From Streptococcus infantis ATCC 700779 (lineage in GTDB: Bacteria; Bacillota; Bacilli; Lactobacillales; Streptococcaceae), in assembly GCF_000187465.1 (NCBI RefSeq), contig NZ_GL732439.1:1077518-1141517 (forward strand): a stretch of DNA of 64,000 bases, given 5' to 3'. The notes under the pieces were generated by a model. That model was not told the DNA's origin and ran no database searches. It was given only the letters and a program-made list of their open reading frames with translations. Positions 34,515 through 43,008 of the stretch are shown here, in pieces. Within the stretch, counting starts at the first letter, position 1, and each line of letters starts with the position of its first letter. The position numbers were made by a program, and so were the translations under genes.

Positions 34515-34553
34515 AAAAGTGAGGTTGGGACAAAAGATCCCGACCTCACTTTT
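34514..34553 (+). terminator. rlmB terminator
   Basis: AAAAAGTGAGGT and ACCTCACTTTTT flank an inner GGGA/TCCC pairing with a T-run at the end. Confidence 0.85.
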
Positions 34554-34634
34554 TATTAGCAATCAAACTTTGACGCGGTAGCTGATTGAACTTTTTGTTC
34601 GTCTTTTAGACTCCAAAAAGCTCCTAATCATCCT

Positions 34635-34690
34635 CGCGGGGCTGGGACTACGAAATCGAGACTTTGTCTATCGATTTCTGTCCCACCGCC
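34635..34690. repeat. Inverted-repeat element downstream of trxB
   Basis: GGGAC (34644-34648) and GAAATCGA (34652-34659) pair with TCGATTTC (34671-34678) and GTCCC (34680-34684), flanked by GCGGGGCTG and CACCGCC. The sequence resembles G-rich intergenic elements that, from memory, recur in mitis-group genomes after transcription units; it may serve as the trxB terminator or be a small dispersed repeat. Confidence 0.5.
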
Positions 34691-34693
34691 TTT

Positions 34694-35605
34694 TTAACTA
34701 TGTTCAGTAATATATTTATAGGCTTCTTGACCTGCAATAGCACCATCACCAACTGCTGTTGTAACTTGGCGAAGGTCTTTCTGACGAACATCTCCAACTG
34801 CAAAGACACCTGCAACACTTGTCTTCATGTGGTCGTCTGTCACAATCCAACCTGACTCATCTTGGATTTGTAAATCTTTTGTAAAATCGCTAACTGGATC
34901 TAAACCAACATAGATGAAGACACCTCCAAAGGCATGTTCAGTCACTTGATTTGTTTTAACATTTTCAATGACAATTGACTCCACACGGTTTTCACCCTTG
35001 ATTTCTTTGACAACAGAATCCCAAATGAAGTTGATTTTACCATTGGCAAAGGCGCGGTCTTGCAAGACTTTTTGGGCACGAAGTTCATCACGACGGTGAA
35101 CGATGGTTACAGATTTGGCGAACTGTGTTAAGAAGATTGCTTCCTCAACCGCTGAGTCACCACCACCTACAACCAACAAATCTTGGTCACGGAAAAAGGC
35201 TCCATCACAAACCGCACAGTAGGAAACTCCACGACTATTCAGTTCTTCTTCTCCTGGAACTCCTAAGAGGCGATGTTTTGAACCAGTCGCTACGATAACT
35301 GTGCGAGTTTCAAATTCTTCATCGTCTGTGATTACTTTCTTAACATCACCATGGTCCTCAATATTTTTTACAAAGCCATAGAGATGTTCAACACCTAGAT
35401 TTTCAAGAGGTTCAAACATCTTTTCTGCTAACTCAGGTCCACTAATGTTAGCATAACCTGGATAGTTTTCAATGTCAGAAGTGTTGTTCATCTGACCGCC
35501 AGGAAGGCCACCTTCAATCAAAGCTACTTTGAGATTGCTGCGAGCTGCATACAAGGCTGCAGTCATCCCAGCAGGACCTGCACCGATAATAATCGTATCG
35601 TACAT
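34694..35605 (-). CDS. trxB: Thioredoxin reductase
   Basis: 303 aa, FAD- and NADPH-dependent. GAGPAGMTAALYAARS is the FAD dinucleotide fold at residues 8-23, the redox pair is CAVC in SYCAVCDGAFF (about 133-136), GGGDSAVEEA is the NADPH site, and the C-terminal FAVGDVR closes the FAD site. It keeps thioredoxin reduced and is a main thiol-redox enzyme in streptococci, which lack catalase. Probably monocistronic or co-transcribed with the small membrane gene just upstream. Confidence 0.97.
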   Translation of the reverse strand: MYDTIIIGAGPAGMTAALYAARSNLKVALIEGGLPGGQMNNTSDIENYPGYANISGPELAEKMFEPLENLGVEHLYGFVKNIEDHGDVKKVITDDEEFETRTVIVATGSKHRLLGVPGEEELNSRGVSYCAVCDGAFFRDQDLLVVGGGDSAVEEAIFLTQFAKSVTIVHRRDELRAQKVLQDRAFANGKINFIWDSVVKEIKGENRVESIVIENVKTNQVTEHAFGGVFIYVGLDPVSDFTKDLQIQDESGWIVTDDHMKTSVAGVFAVGDVRQKDLRQVTTAVGDGAIAGQEAYKYITEHS

Positions 35606-35670
35606 TCTATTTCCTTCTTTCTTGTTGTAACTATTCTTATTCTAACGGATAAAATCCTATTTGACAACTA

Positions 35671-35895
35671 TTAAGCCTTGAGAACCAACAAGATGCTCAT
35701 GGTTGCAAAAGACAATACTGGAATTGTTAGAACTCCAATCATAATCATATCATAGAGGTGAGCTTGACGCTCCTTAGCAGTTTTATCCACACCTGATAGA
35801 GCTCTTAAACCAATCCAAATCCCTAAGACAACCAAGACTAGTAAAATCGTCAAAACCAAACTCTCTAAATACAAAGCAAATAGCTGAACTAGCAT
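35671..35895 (-). CDS. DUF4059 small membrane protein
   Basis: 74 aa from the second ATG at 35895, preceded by GAGAGAG; an earlier ATG at 35907 has no ribosome site. Two hydrophobic segments (about residues 4-27 and 48-70) flank a basic loop, RALSGVDKTAKERQAHLYD. The family is known only from streptococci and relatives and has no assigned function. It lies between trxB and an amino-acid ABC transporter, a conserved position that might link it to either. Confidence 0.8.
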   Translation of the reverse strand: MLVQLFALYLESLVLTILLVLVVLGIWIGLRALSGVDKTAKERQAHLYDMIMIGVLTIPVLSFATMSILLVLKA

Positions 35896-35925
35896 GCTCT
35901 CTCTCATTTCTATTATTTTTAAAGA

Positions 35926-35957
35926 GCAAACCCAGTTAGCTTAGCCAACTGAGTTTT
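35926..35957 (-). terminator. Weak terminator after the ABC transporter
   Basis: AACTCAGTT and AACTGGGTT form a hairpin 18 nt after the ABC ATPase stop, with only a broken T tract, so partial readthrough into DUF4059 and trxB is likely. Confidence 0.5.
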
Positions 35958-35974
35958 TCTTATCTTCTATTATA

Positions 35975-36718
35975 TCAGATATAGGTCCGTTTGTAACTAG
36001 CAAAGAACTCTTTTGTTCGTTCTTCTTTAGGATGGTTGATAATCTCATCCGGTGTTCCAGATTCAATAATCTTCCCTTTATCCAAGAATAAAACCTTATC
36101 CGCAACTTGAGCAACAAATGACATATCATGACTAACCAAAACCATGGTTTGACCTGATTTTGCAGCATTGGCAATCGATCTTTCTACCTCACCAACCAAT
36201 TCTGGATCCAGTGCTGAAGTCGGTTCATCCAAGAGTAAGACGTCTGGTTTCATAGCTAGGGCACGCGCTATAGCTACCCGTTGTTTTTGTCCCCCAGACA
36301 AGTGACGCGGATAATGCTGTTCACGATCAGAAAGCCCAACCTTAGCCAGCTCTTCCTTAGCAATTTCAGTCGCTTCTTCGTCCGATAGTTTTTTAACGAC
36401 AACCAAGCCTTCTTTAACATTTTCTAGCGCTGTTCTACGCTCAAATAAATTAAACTGTTGGAAAACCATCGATAGTTTGCGACGAAGAGTTAGAATTTCT
36501 TCTTGCGTAATTTGAGAAAAATCAACTTTGAAATCATCAATCTGAATAGAACCACTATCAGGAGTTTCTAGATAGTTTAGGCTACGAAGAAAAGTTGATT
36601 TCCCAGCTCCTGAAGAACCAATTAAGGCAACAACTTCTCCTTTTTGAATATCTAAGTTCAGATGGTCCAAAACGGTTTGACCTGAAAAGGATTTGCTTAA
36701 ATTTGAAATTTTAATCAT
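35975..36718 (-). CDS. Polar amino-acid ABC transporter ATP-binding protein
   Basis: 247 aa. Walker A GSSGAGKST (about 32-40), the Q-loop region FQQFNLF, signature LSGGQKQRVA, Walker B DVLLLDEPTSALD and the switch VSHDMSF are all intact. It overlaps the permease stop by one base, and together they form the inner-membrane part of a PAAT-type importer (glutamine, glutamate, arginine or cystine). No substrate-binding protein is encoded next to them, so the partner is elsewhere in the genome; the amino acid cannot be named. Confidence 0.93.
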   Translation of the reverse strand: MIKISNLSKSFSGQTVLDHLNLDIQKGEVVALIGSSGAGKSTFLRSLNYLETPDSGSIQIDDFKVDFSQITQEEILTLRRKLSMVFQQFNLFERRTALENVKEGLVVVKKLSDEEATEIAKEELAKVGLSDREQHYPRHLSGGQKQRVAIARALAMKPDVLLLDEPTSALDPELVGEVERSIANAAKSGQTMVLVSHDMSFVAQVADKVLFLDKGKIIESGTPDEIINHPKEERTKEFFASYKRTYI

Positions 36719-37518
36719 TAGCGAAGCTCTCCTTTCACATCTGTCTCAACATTATCTGGTGCTGTAATAGCCATTTTTCTTTCAATGAAACGGCCAAGAT
36801 TTTCAATAACGATATTTACCACCCAGTAGACAAGGGCAACTGAGATAAAACGTTCAAAGTAACGATAGTCTGCACCACCCAAAATCTGAGCTTGGGCAAA
36901 GACTTCTACAACACCTGCACTGAAGGCTAGGGAAGTCCCCTTGGTCAAGCCAATCAAGGAGTTGATCAAGGTTGGTGTTGCAACTACTGCTGCATTGGGA
37001 ATAATCACACGACGATAAACTTGTCCACGTGTCATACCAAGACTTCGAGCTGCCTCAATCTCCCCAGGATCGACTGAAAGGATGGCTGCACGAATGGTTT
37101 CACTAGCATAGGCTGCCTCGTTAAAAGCAAATGCCACAATCGCGAACGTCGCTGCTGGAATAGCATTAATGTTCAGAGAAGTTCCCCATTGTTGATTCAA
37201 GGCTTTCAAAGCTAGTGGAATCCCGTAATAAGTCAACATCAGTTGAACTAAAATTGGGGTTCCTTTTAGGAAACTAACAAAAAAGGCTTGTAATGGGTAA
37301 ATAAATCTAACTCGGTTGATTTTCACGATAGCAAAGACTAGGGCTAGCATGATACCAAAAAAGGCACCAAATACCGTTAACATCAATGTTGTAGGTAATT
37401 GCTGTACAATTCTTGGGATCCCATCAAAGACAGAACGCCAACTAAAAAGTTTGCCATCTGGAATATATTGCATCAAATTTTGATACCAATCAGATGCTAA
37501 AATCGTTGTAACATTCAT
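36718..37518 (-). CDS. Amino-acid ABC transporter permease (HisM/GlnP type)
   Basis: 266 aa with about five membrane spans. The EAA loop EIEAARSLGMTRGQVYRRVI (about residues 152-171) contacts the ATPase, and LPTTLMLTVFGAFFG at the start of the domain matches the family. It lacks a fused binding domain, unlike many streptococcal GlnP proteins, so it depends on a separate lipoprotein. First gene of the pair, with a TATGAT/TAGAAT promoter region about 40 nt upstream. Confidence 0.92.
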   Translation of the reverse strand: MNVTTILASDWYQNLMQYIPDGKLFSWRSVFDGIPRIVQQLPTTLMLTVFGAFFGIMLALVFAIVKINRVRFIYPLQAFFVSFLKGTPILVQLMLTYYGIPLALKALNQQWGTSLNINAIPAATFAIVAFAFNEAAYASETIRAAILSVDPGEIEAARSLGMTRGQVYRRVIIPNAAVVATPTLINSLIGLTKGTSLAFSAGVVEVFAQAQILGGADYRYFERFISVALVYWVVNIVIENLGRFIERKMAITAPDNVETDVKGELR

Positions 37519-37674
37519 AGAAACATCCTCTCAAGATAATGATTCATTCTATCATACTTATGCTCTAATTAAAAATATTTGCTACGAGCATATCAGATTT
37601 CATCTACCTTCTAGTTTATCATACTTTAAAAGTGGGAGGTTATATATTTTATCTATCAAGGAGATAGAAAAAAA

Positions 37675-38031
37675 CTAATTCAAATCCAAATTATTGTATG
37701 ATTTACGATAGCCAATTTGTTTTACAAGACCATTTTCAACTAGTATTGGACGTTTCAATAGCATACCATCACTGGCCAAGAGTTTGGCTGCTTCTTTGTT
37801 TGACAATGTTCCAACCTTATCTTTCAATCCGAGTTCACGATATTTGATTCCACTAGTATTGAAAAATTGCTTCAATTCAAATCCCGAAGTTTCGAGCCAG
37901 TTTAAAATGACCTTTTCACTCGGAGTCTCTTCAACGATATGAACGTCTTTATATTCTAGTCCGAGTTGATCTAATTCTTTCTTTGCTTTTTTACAAGTTG
38001 TACATTTTGGATATTCGATAAATTCTAACAT
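37675..38031 (-). CDS. ArsC/Spx-family thioredoxin-fold protein
   Basis: 118 aa. YPKCTTCKKAKKELD near the N-terminus carries the CxxC redox site (C10 and C13), and RPILVENG is the family's cis-proline segment. The length and lysine-rich C-terminus fit the ArsC-related group (YusI/Spx-like), not true arsenate reductase, and no ars genes are near. It is the last gene of GNAT-ogt-arsC-like, 12 nt after ogt. Role unknown; a redox or Spx-like regulator is possible. Confidence 0.85.
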   Translation of the reverse strand: MLEFIEYPKCTTCKKAKKELDQLGLEYKDVHIVEETPSEKVILNWLETSGFELKQFFNTSGIKYRELGLKDKVGTLSNKEAAKLLASDGMLLKRPILVENGLVKQIGYRKSYNNLDLN

Positions 38032-38043
38032 TTTCTTCTCTTT

Positions 38044-38556
38044 CTATTTTTTATTTTCTTGATAACTTGCACCTTCACGCCTCAAGAGCCAAGCCTTCTT
38101 TTCAAGTCCCCAAGCATATCCTGTCAGACGTCCTCCAGCACCTAACACACGGTGACAAGGTACAAGGACAGACCAGGGATTGCGACCTACTGCTCCTCCG
38201 ATTGCTTGAGCAGAAGGCACCTGCAAGTCCTTAGCTATTTGCCCATAAGTAACAGTCTGACCAAAAGGAATTCCTCGCAAGTAGTTCCAGACTCTTTTTT
38301 CAAAGTCACTACCGACAGGAGCTAAAGGTAATCCAGATAAGTCTTGATCTTGCCCCTTAAAATAAGTCTCTAAATAGGAAGTAATTTGATTTAAAATGGG
38401 ATGACTCTCAACAACAGTTACATCATTTTCAGATAATCCCTTCTCAAAATCGCTCTCTTCTTCAATCCATATCCCAAACAAATAGTGGTCATCTGCTAGC
38501 AGAGATAGGGGGCCAATCGGTGACTTGTATAGCATCTTTGCATACTTCTTAGGCAT
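38044..38556 (-). CDS. ogt: Methylated-DNA--[protein]-cysteine S-methyltransferase
   Basis: 170 aa. The alkyl-acceptor motif PCHRV (in NPWSVLVPCHRVLGAGG) and the helix-turn-helix region GQTVTYGQIAKDLQVPSAQAIG's core are present. It repairs O6-alkylguanine by irreversible transfer to its own cysteine. The gene overlaps the upstream GNAT gene by 8 nt, so the two are translationally coupled. The ATG at 38556 is used; an internal ATG at 38535 (MLYKSPIGPLS) is also possible. Confidence 0.93.
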   Translation of the reverse strand: MPKKYAKMLYKSPIGPLSLLADDHYLFGIWIEEESDFEKGLSENDVTVVESHPILNQITSYLETYFKGQDQDLSGLPLAPVGSDFEKRVWNYLRGIPFGQTVTYGQIAKDLQVPSAQAIGGAVGRNPWSVLVPCHRVLGAGGRLTGYAWGLEKKAWLLRREGASYQENKK

Positions 38557-39052
38557 TTGATTTTAATTTTTGATAGGCCAAGCGTTCCCCGTCTACTGGA
38601 ACTTTACCAACCTGTTTGAAGCCAAGTTTTTCAAAGATATGCTGCATTGCTATGTTTTTAGCGTGCGTATCTGAACGAAAATCTAGGTAATCGAAGCCTT
38701 CAATCAAGCCTTCTAAAAAGGTCTGAGCAACACCTTGACCTTGCGCATCTCTAGCAACGGCAATACGGTGAAATACTAAGTATTCTGCTTCATTTCCCTC
38801 CCAGTTGCCATCATAGATTGCTTCATAAGCTTTTTCTGGGCTCTTAGTCACTGCTGCATAGGCTAAGAGGTCACCTTCATCTAGGGCTACATAAGCTTGA
38901 CCAGAGATGATATCTTCAATAATGGTATCTGCATCTGGGTAGCCGTTTTGCCACTGAGTGCTACCAGCTTCTGCCAAATATTTCTTGGCTCCCTCAATCA
39001 CTTGCATAATTGCATCAACTTCGTTTGGAAAGGCTAAGCTAATCTCCATCAT
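38549..39052 (-). CDS. GNAT-family N-acetyltransferase
   Basis: 167 aa. The acetyl-CoA motif appears as VARDAQGQGVAQTFLEGLIE (about residues 97-116), preceded by the strand YLVFHRIAV and followed by DTHAKNIAMQHIFEKLGF. The substrate (small molecule or protein N-terminus) cannot be read. First gene of an operon with ogt and an ArsC-like gene. Two consecutive ATGs follow GAGGAT; the second may be the real start. Confidence 0.9.
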   Translation of the reverse strand: MMEISLAFPNEVDAIMQVIEGAKKYLAEAGSTQWQNGYPDADTIIEDIISGQAYVALDEGDLLAYAAVTKSPEKAYEAIYDGNWEGNEAEYLVFHRIAVARDAQGQGVAQTFLEGLIEGFDYLDFRSDTHAKNIAMQHIFEKLGFKQVGKVPVDGERLAYQKLKSNA

Positions 39053-39120
39053 TTATCCTCTTTTCATACTATTTTCTCTCATCATAGCATAAATTATTTC
39101 TTTCTACAAGCACTTGAAAC

Positions 39121-39168
39121 TTGACTTATTATTTCTAATATTTTATAATCTAGTTATTAAAACTAGAT
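39121..39168 (+). promoter_or_regulatory. Promoter with +1 palindrome for DUF1836-hemolysin III
   Basis: TTGACT (39121-39126), 17 nt, TATAAT (39144-39149) is a near-consensus promoter. A perfect 8-bp inverted repeat, ATCTAGTT (39148-39155) and AACTAGAT (39161-39168) with a 5-nt centre, covers the predicted start site, an ideal repressor position. Confidence 0.75.
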
Positions 39169-39183
39169 AAAAAGGAGTTGAAA

Positions 39184-39639
39184 ATGAATCCCACTTTTTC
39201 CTATCCAAAATGGAAAGAAATTCCAAATATTGATCTCTATCTAGACCAAGTCTTACTTTATGTAAATCAAGTATGCGAACCTATCTCACCAGAATCTGAC
39301 AAAGGCTTAACTGCTTCTATGGTCAATAACTATGTCAAACACGGCTATCTGACAAAACCTGAAAAGAAAAAATACCAACGCAAACAAATCGCACGATTAA
39401 TTGCTATTACCACTCTAAAATCTGTTTTTTCTATCCAAGAAATTGCTCAAACCCTTAATACCCTACACACAGACACTAATTCAGAAGAACTTTACAATGC
39501 TTTTGTGGACTATATGAATGAAGATATTGATCCAGCTAATCCCATTATCCAGGCAAGCTGCCAAACGGTCAAACTCTATCATCAAACACTTGCATTAGTC
39601 TATACAGAAACCGAAGAGGAGGAAACAAATGAATACTAG
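39184..39639 (+). CDS. DUF1836 protein, possible HTH regulator
   Basis: 151 aa from the ATG at 39184 with an AAGGAG site. The middle part, LTASMVNNYVKHGYLTKPEKKKYQRKQIARLIAI, resembles a MerR-like helix-turn-helix arrangement reported for this family (only the outline is clear here). No membrane span. It overlaps the following hemolysin III gene by 11 nt, so the pair is coupled. The palindrome at its own start site suggests autorepression. DNA binding is an inference. Confidence 0.8.
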   Translation: MNPTFSYPKWKEIPNIDLYLDQVLLYVNQVCEPISPESDKGLTASMVNNYVKHGYLTKPEKKKYQRKQIARLIAITTLKSVFSIQEIAQTLNTLHTDTNSEELYNAFVDYMNEDIDPANPIIQASCQTVKLYHQTLALVYTETEEEETNEY

Positions 39640-40276
39640 TTTCAAACTTAGTAAACGACTTAGTTTTGGAGAAGAAATTGCCAACAGTGTCACCCATGCT
39701 GTAGGAGCATTTATCATGCTCATCCTACTTCCCATTTCATCTACTTACAGTTATGAGGCCCATGGTTTCTTATCGTCTGTCGGTGTGTCCATCTTCGTCA
39801 TCAGCCTCTTTCTCATGTTCCTTTCATCGACTATTTATCATTCTATGGCTTATGGTTCCACTCATAAGTACGTGCTTCGTATCATCGACCATTCCATGAT
39901 TTATGTTGCGATTGCGGGTTCTTATACCCCGGTGGTTTTAACCCTGATGAATAATTGGTTTGGTTATCTCATTATCGCCATTCAGTGGGGAACAACTATT
40001 TTCGGTATTCTTTATAAAATCTTTGCCAAGAAGGTCAATGAAAAATTCAGTCTCATCCTTTACCTCATCATGGGATGGCTAGTCTTGGCTATCTTACCAG
40101 TAATCATCAGTCAAACAACTCCAATTTTCTGGAGCCTCATGGTATCGGGCGGACTCTGTTACACTGTTGGAGCTGGTTTTTACGCCAAGAAAAAACCATA
40201 CTTTCACATGATTTGGCATTTGTTTATCTTAGCAGCTTCTGCTCTCCAATACATTGCTATTGTTTATTACATGTAA
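39629..40276 (+). CDS. Hemolysin III / TrhA-type membrane protein
   Basis: 215 aa, seven membrane spans, PAQR-like. The conserved motifs FGEEIANSVTHAVGAF near the N-terminus, STIYHSMAYG in the second helix region, IDHSMIYVAIAGSYTP, and FHMIWHLFILAAS near the end supply the histidines and aspartate of a buried metal site. Despite the name, family members act in membrane energetics or lipid homeostasis and not as toxins. Coupled to the DUF1836 gene. Confidence 0.9.
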   Translation: MNTSFKLSKRLSFGEEIANSVTHAVGAFIMLILLPISSTYSYEAHGFLSSVGVSIFVISLFLMFLSSTIYHSMAYGSTHKYVLRIIDHSMIYVAIAGSYTPVVLTLMNNWFGYLIIAIQWGTTIFGILYKIFAKKVNEKFSLILYLIMGWLVLAILPVIISQTTPIFWSLMVSGGLCYTVGAGFYAKKKPYFHMIWHLFILAASALQYIAIVYYM

Positions 40277-40313
40277 AAAAAGAAGTTGGGAAAAATCCCA
40301 ACCTCTTTTTTTA
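40277..40313 (+). terminator. Bidirectional terminator, hemolysin III / pdxT
   Basis: AAGAAGTTGGGA and TCCCAACCTCTT form a stem with an AAAA loop and T-runs on both strands, between convergent genes. Confidence 0.85.
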
Positions 40314-40883
40314 TTTACACATATTCATAAAGTACTGATGCAGGCGAAGATCATTTGTCAATTCAGGATGAAAGGAGGTTACCAGCATATTCTTTTCTTG
40401 TGCCGCAACGATTTGATCGTTCACAATTGCTAAAACATCAACATCCTCACCAACACTACTGATAATTGGACCACGGATAAAGGTCATGGGTATTTTACCA
40501 ATGCCCTTGCAGTCTGCTTCGCTATAAAAGCTTCCTAGCTGACGTCCATAGGCATTGCGCTCTACTACTATGTCCATAGTCGCTAGATGGCTTTCCTCTT
40601 TAGAAGTGATTTGTTTTGCTAGCAAAATTAAACCCGCACAAGTTCCAAAGACTGGTAAACCATTGAGAATAGCCTCTCTTAGAGGAATTAGCATCTGCTG
40701 ATCTCGCAACAGTTTCCCCATCGTTGTAGACTCTCCCCCTGGCAAGATTAACCCCGACAGGTCACTCTGGTGTTGCTGAAAATCTTCTAGGTTTCGCAGT
40801 TCAATACTTTCAACTCCTAGTTGATCAAGCATTTTCTCGTGTTCTACAAAGGCACCTTGCAAGGCCAAGATTCCGATTTTCAT
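40311..40883 (-). CDS. pdxT: Pyridoxal 5'-phosphate synthase glutaminase subunit
   Basis: 190 aa, class-I glutaminase. It supplies ammonia to PdxS. The catalytic cysteine lies in [10 protein letters not shown] (about residue 81), the oxyanion loop is LPGGESTTM, and the histidine and glutamate are in SFHPEL. The N-terminus [12 protein letters not shown] is typical. Its ATG directly follows the pdxS stop (TAGATG), so the subunits are made together. Confidence 0.97.
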   Translation of the reverse strand: MKIGILALQGAFVEHEKMLDQLGVESIELRNLEDFQQHQSDLSGLILPGGESTTMGKLLRDQQMLIPLREAILNGLPVFGTCAGLILLAKQITSKEESHLATMDIVVERNAYGRQLGSFYSEADCKGIGKIPMTFIRGPIISSVGEDVDVLAIVNDQIVAAQEKNMLVTSFHPELTNDLRLHQYFMNMCK

Positions 40884-41759
40884 CTATTTTCCTCGCTCTG
40901 CCATGAGAATTTGGATTTCATTCTCATTGATACCAACCATGGCTTCTCCTAAATCTTCAGAGATTTGAGCCAGAATTTGAGGATTCTGATAATTGGTAAC
41001 AGCCTTGACAATTGCTGCTGCACGTTTAACAGGATCACCTGACTTGAAAATCCCTGAGCCAACAAACACACCTTCTGCACCTAGCTGCATCATAAGAGCA
41101 GCGTCCGCTGGTGTTGCGACTCCTCCAGCCGCAAAGTTAACAACTGGTAATTTTCCATTTTCGTGGACATATTGAACTAATTCTACAGGTACTTGGAGTT
41201 CTTTTGCAGCAACATATAACTCGTCCTCACGGAGGTTTTGAATGCGGCGAATTTCTTGATTCATCATACGCATATGACGAACCGCCTGAACGATGTCTCC
41301 TGTTCCTGGTTCCCCTTTTGTACGGATCATAGAAGCTCCTTCAGCGATACGGCGCAAGGCTTCTCCTAGGTCTTTAGCGCCACAGACAAAAGGAACTTGA
41401 AATTCTTTCTTGTCCACATGGAAACGGTCATCAGCTGGAGATAGAACTTCGCTCTCATCGATATAGTCAATCTCGATGGCCTCTAAAATCTGTGCTTCAA
41501 CAAAATGCCCAATTCGAACCTTAGCCATTACTGGAATGCTGACTGCTTCTTGGATTTCCTTGATCATCTTTGGATCGCTCATGCGAGAGACACCACCCGC
41601 CGCACGAATATCAGCTGGGATTCGTTCCAAAGCCATAACTGCTGCCGCACCTGCAGCCTCAGCAATTCTTGCTTGTTCAGGATTTTGAACATCCATGATG
41701 ACGCCACCCTTAAGCATCTGTGCTAAATTCTTATTTAATTCATAACGATTTTCAGTCAT
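40884..41759 (-). CDS. pdxS: Pyridoxal 5'-phosphate synthase lyase subunit
   Basis: 291 aa from the ATG at 41759 behind a GAGGAAG site; an upstream in-frame extension of 42 codons lies in the promoter region and is rejected. The TIM barrel makes PLP from ribose-5-phosphate, glyceraldehyde-3-phosphate and ammonia. [15 protein letters not shown], the lysine-bearing [13 protein letters not shown] and [16 protein letters not shown] are intact. It assembles with PdxT as a 12+12 complex. PLP is used by the cysteine desulfurase in this window. Confidence 0.97.
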   Translation of the reverse strand: MTENRYELNKNLAQMLKGGVIMDVQNPEQARIAEAAGAAAVMALERIPADIRAAGGVSRMSDPKMIKEIQEAVSIPVMAKVRIGHFVEAQILEAIEIDYIDESEVLSPADDRFHVDKKEFQVPFVCGAKDLGEALRRIAEGASMIRTKGEPGTGDIVQAVRHMRMMNQEIRRIQNLREDELYVAAKELQVPVELVQYVHENGKLPVVNFAAGGVATPADAALMMQLGAEGVFVGSGIFKSGDPVKRAAAIVKAVTNYQNPQILAQISEDLGEAMVGINENEIQILMAERGK

Positions 41760-41869
41760 TTTTTCTTCCTCAATAGTTGTATTGGTAGCTACAGTTTTAT
41801 TGTAAGGTATAAAAGACTGCATAACAAGATAAAATAAATCAATTTGTCCGGGTACAATTATCTCTATCA

Positions 41870-41895
41870 CAAAAAAAGCACCCACATTGGGTACT
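41870..41895 (-). terminator. Terminator after the Pr6Pr gene
   Basis: AAGTACCCA and TGGGTGCTT with a 3-nt loop and seven T on the minus strand separate this gene from the pdxS promoter region. Confidence 0.8.
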
Positions 41896-41896
41896 T

Positions 41897-42529
41897 TTAT
41901 TTCTTAGATTTTTTAATACTTTTCACAAGATAAAAGAGATATCCTGAAACCATGTAGGCAACAAAGATAGTTGCTGCCCATTTAAAGACAAAGCCCCAAC
42001 CATGTTTGGTAGCATTCAAAAAGAAATAAGGGAAGGGACTATCCTTAGCATTAGGGACATCCATCTTTAAAACAAAACCGTTTAAAAGGGCAAAAATCAT
42101 ATAAAGCAAAGGAAGGCTAGTCCAAAGCATGGGATCAGCTAACTTATATTGACGACTCTTATCAAAAATAATTGTATCTGCTAAAAACCAGAGAGGGACA
42201 ATATAATGACAAAGAAAATTTTCCAAACGGTAAAAATCTGTCGTCAAGGGAGCTAGCATGAAATGATAGATCACACAAGTAATCATAATACTCATAGTGA
42301 CGCCACCTTTGAGACGTAGAATACCAGGACTCTGCCAACTATCACCTCCACCACGCATCTTTAACAAAAGATAACCTGTAAAAAGTACAACCAAAAGGTT
42401 AGAAAGTACTGTGTAGTAAAGCAACATCCCTAAACCACCGCGTTTGGTGATCTCCAAGAATACACCGATAAAGGCTGCTATAAATAAAAAGATACGACTA
42501 TAAAAAATTACTTTTTCATTTTTAATCAT
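41897..42529 (-). CDS. Pr6Pr-family six-span membrane protein
   Basis: 210 aa with six hydrophobic segments (about residues 9-27, 35-53, 76-97, 108-122, 133-155 and 183-203) and a basic C-terminus KSIKKSKK. The pattern, including [10 protein letters not shown] and [16 protein letters not shown], fits the Pr6Pr family, which has no assigned biochemical role. It lies 2 nt after the zinc-ribbon gene yjdM and is probably co-transcribed with it. Confidence 0.8.
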   Translation of the reverse strand: MIKNEKVIFYSRIFLFIAAFIGVFLEITKRGGLGMLLYYTVLSNLLVVLFTGYLLLKMRGGGDSWQSPGILRLKGGVTMSIMITCVIYHFMLAPLTTDFYRLENFLCHYIVPLWFLADTIIFDKSRQYKLADPMLWTSLPLLYMIFALLNGFVLKMDVPNAKDSPFPYFFLNATKHGWGFVFKWAATIFVAYMVSGYLFYLVKSIKKSKK

Positions 42530-42531
42530 GA

Positions 42532-42870
42532 TTAAATCTTCTTCACAAATTCTGATTTAAGCTTCATAGCACCAAAACCATCAATCTTACAGTCAATGTT
42601 GTGGTCACCTTCAACAATACGGATGTTTTTCACACGGGTTCCTTGCTTGAGGTCTTTAGGAGCACCTTTAACCTTCAAATCTTTAATCAAGGTTACTGTA
42701 TCTCCATCAGCTAGTTTGTTCCCATTTGCATCGATAGCAACAATGCCTTCTTCAACTTCTGCTTGCTCAGCAGGATTCCACTCGTAAGCACATTCTGGAC
42801 AAACTAGAAGTGCGCCATCTTCATACACATATTCTGAATTACATTTTGGGCAATTTGGTAATTGACTCAT
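42532..42870 (-). CDS. yjdM: Zinc-ribbon protein YjdM (PhnA family)
   Basis: 112 aa. An N-terminal zinc ribbon with CPKC and CPEC (residues 8-11 and 28-31) precedes a KOW-like beta domain ([17 protein letters not shown]). The older name PhnA is misleading: the protein is not needed for phosphonate use and no phn genes are near. Function unknown. A good promoter lies upstream (TTGTCA-17-TATAAT) and a Pr6Pr membrane gene follows. Confidence 0.9.
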   Translation of the reverse strand: MSQLPNCPKCNSEYVYEDGALLVCPECAYEWNPAEQAEVEEGIVAIDANGNKLADGDTVTLIKDLKVKGAPKDLKQGTRVKNIRIVEGDHNIDCKIDGFGAMKLKSEFVKKI

Positions 42871-42929
42871 GTTATCTCCTTAAAAAAATTTATGATTATT
42901 TGAATGTCAAATTTTCTTCAACAGCAACT

Positions 42930-42958
42930 ATTATACCTTAAAACAGACTATTTGACAA
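42930..42958 (-). promoter_or_regulatory. yjdM promoter
   Basis: TTGTCA (42953-42958), 17 nt, TATAAT (42930-42935) on the minus strand. Confidence 0.7.
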
Positions 42959-42965
42959 ATTATGA

Positions 42966-43003
42966 TAAAAAACGACAAACCGAAATTCAGTTCATCGTTT
43001 TAT
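42966..43003 (-). terminator. cmk terminator
   Basis: AAAACGATGAAC and GTTTGTCGTTTT pair with small mismatches and end in TTTTTTAT on the minus strand, shortly after the cmk stop. Confidence 0.7.
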
Positions 43004-43008
43004 AGTTC

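Noticed and set aside
37648..37674. Terminator after the ArsC-like gene
   Set aside because: TCTATC/GATAGA can pair, but the T-run precedes the stem on the minus strand, so it would not work as an intrinsic terminator for that gene.
41759..41885. N-terminal extension of pdxS
   Set aside because: The extra 42 codons run through the promoter region; the internal ATG has a ribosome site and matches the conserved PdxS start.
42532..42870. Phosphonate utilisation gene phnA
   Set aside because: The old family name is not functional evidence; no phn genes are near and the protein is a zinc-ribbon YjdM homologue.
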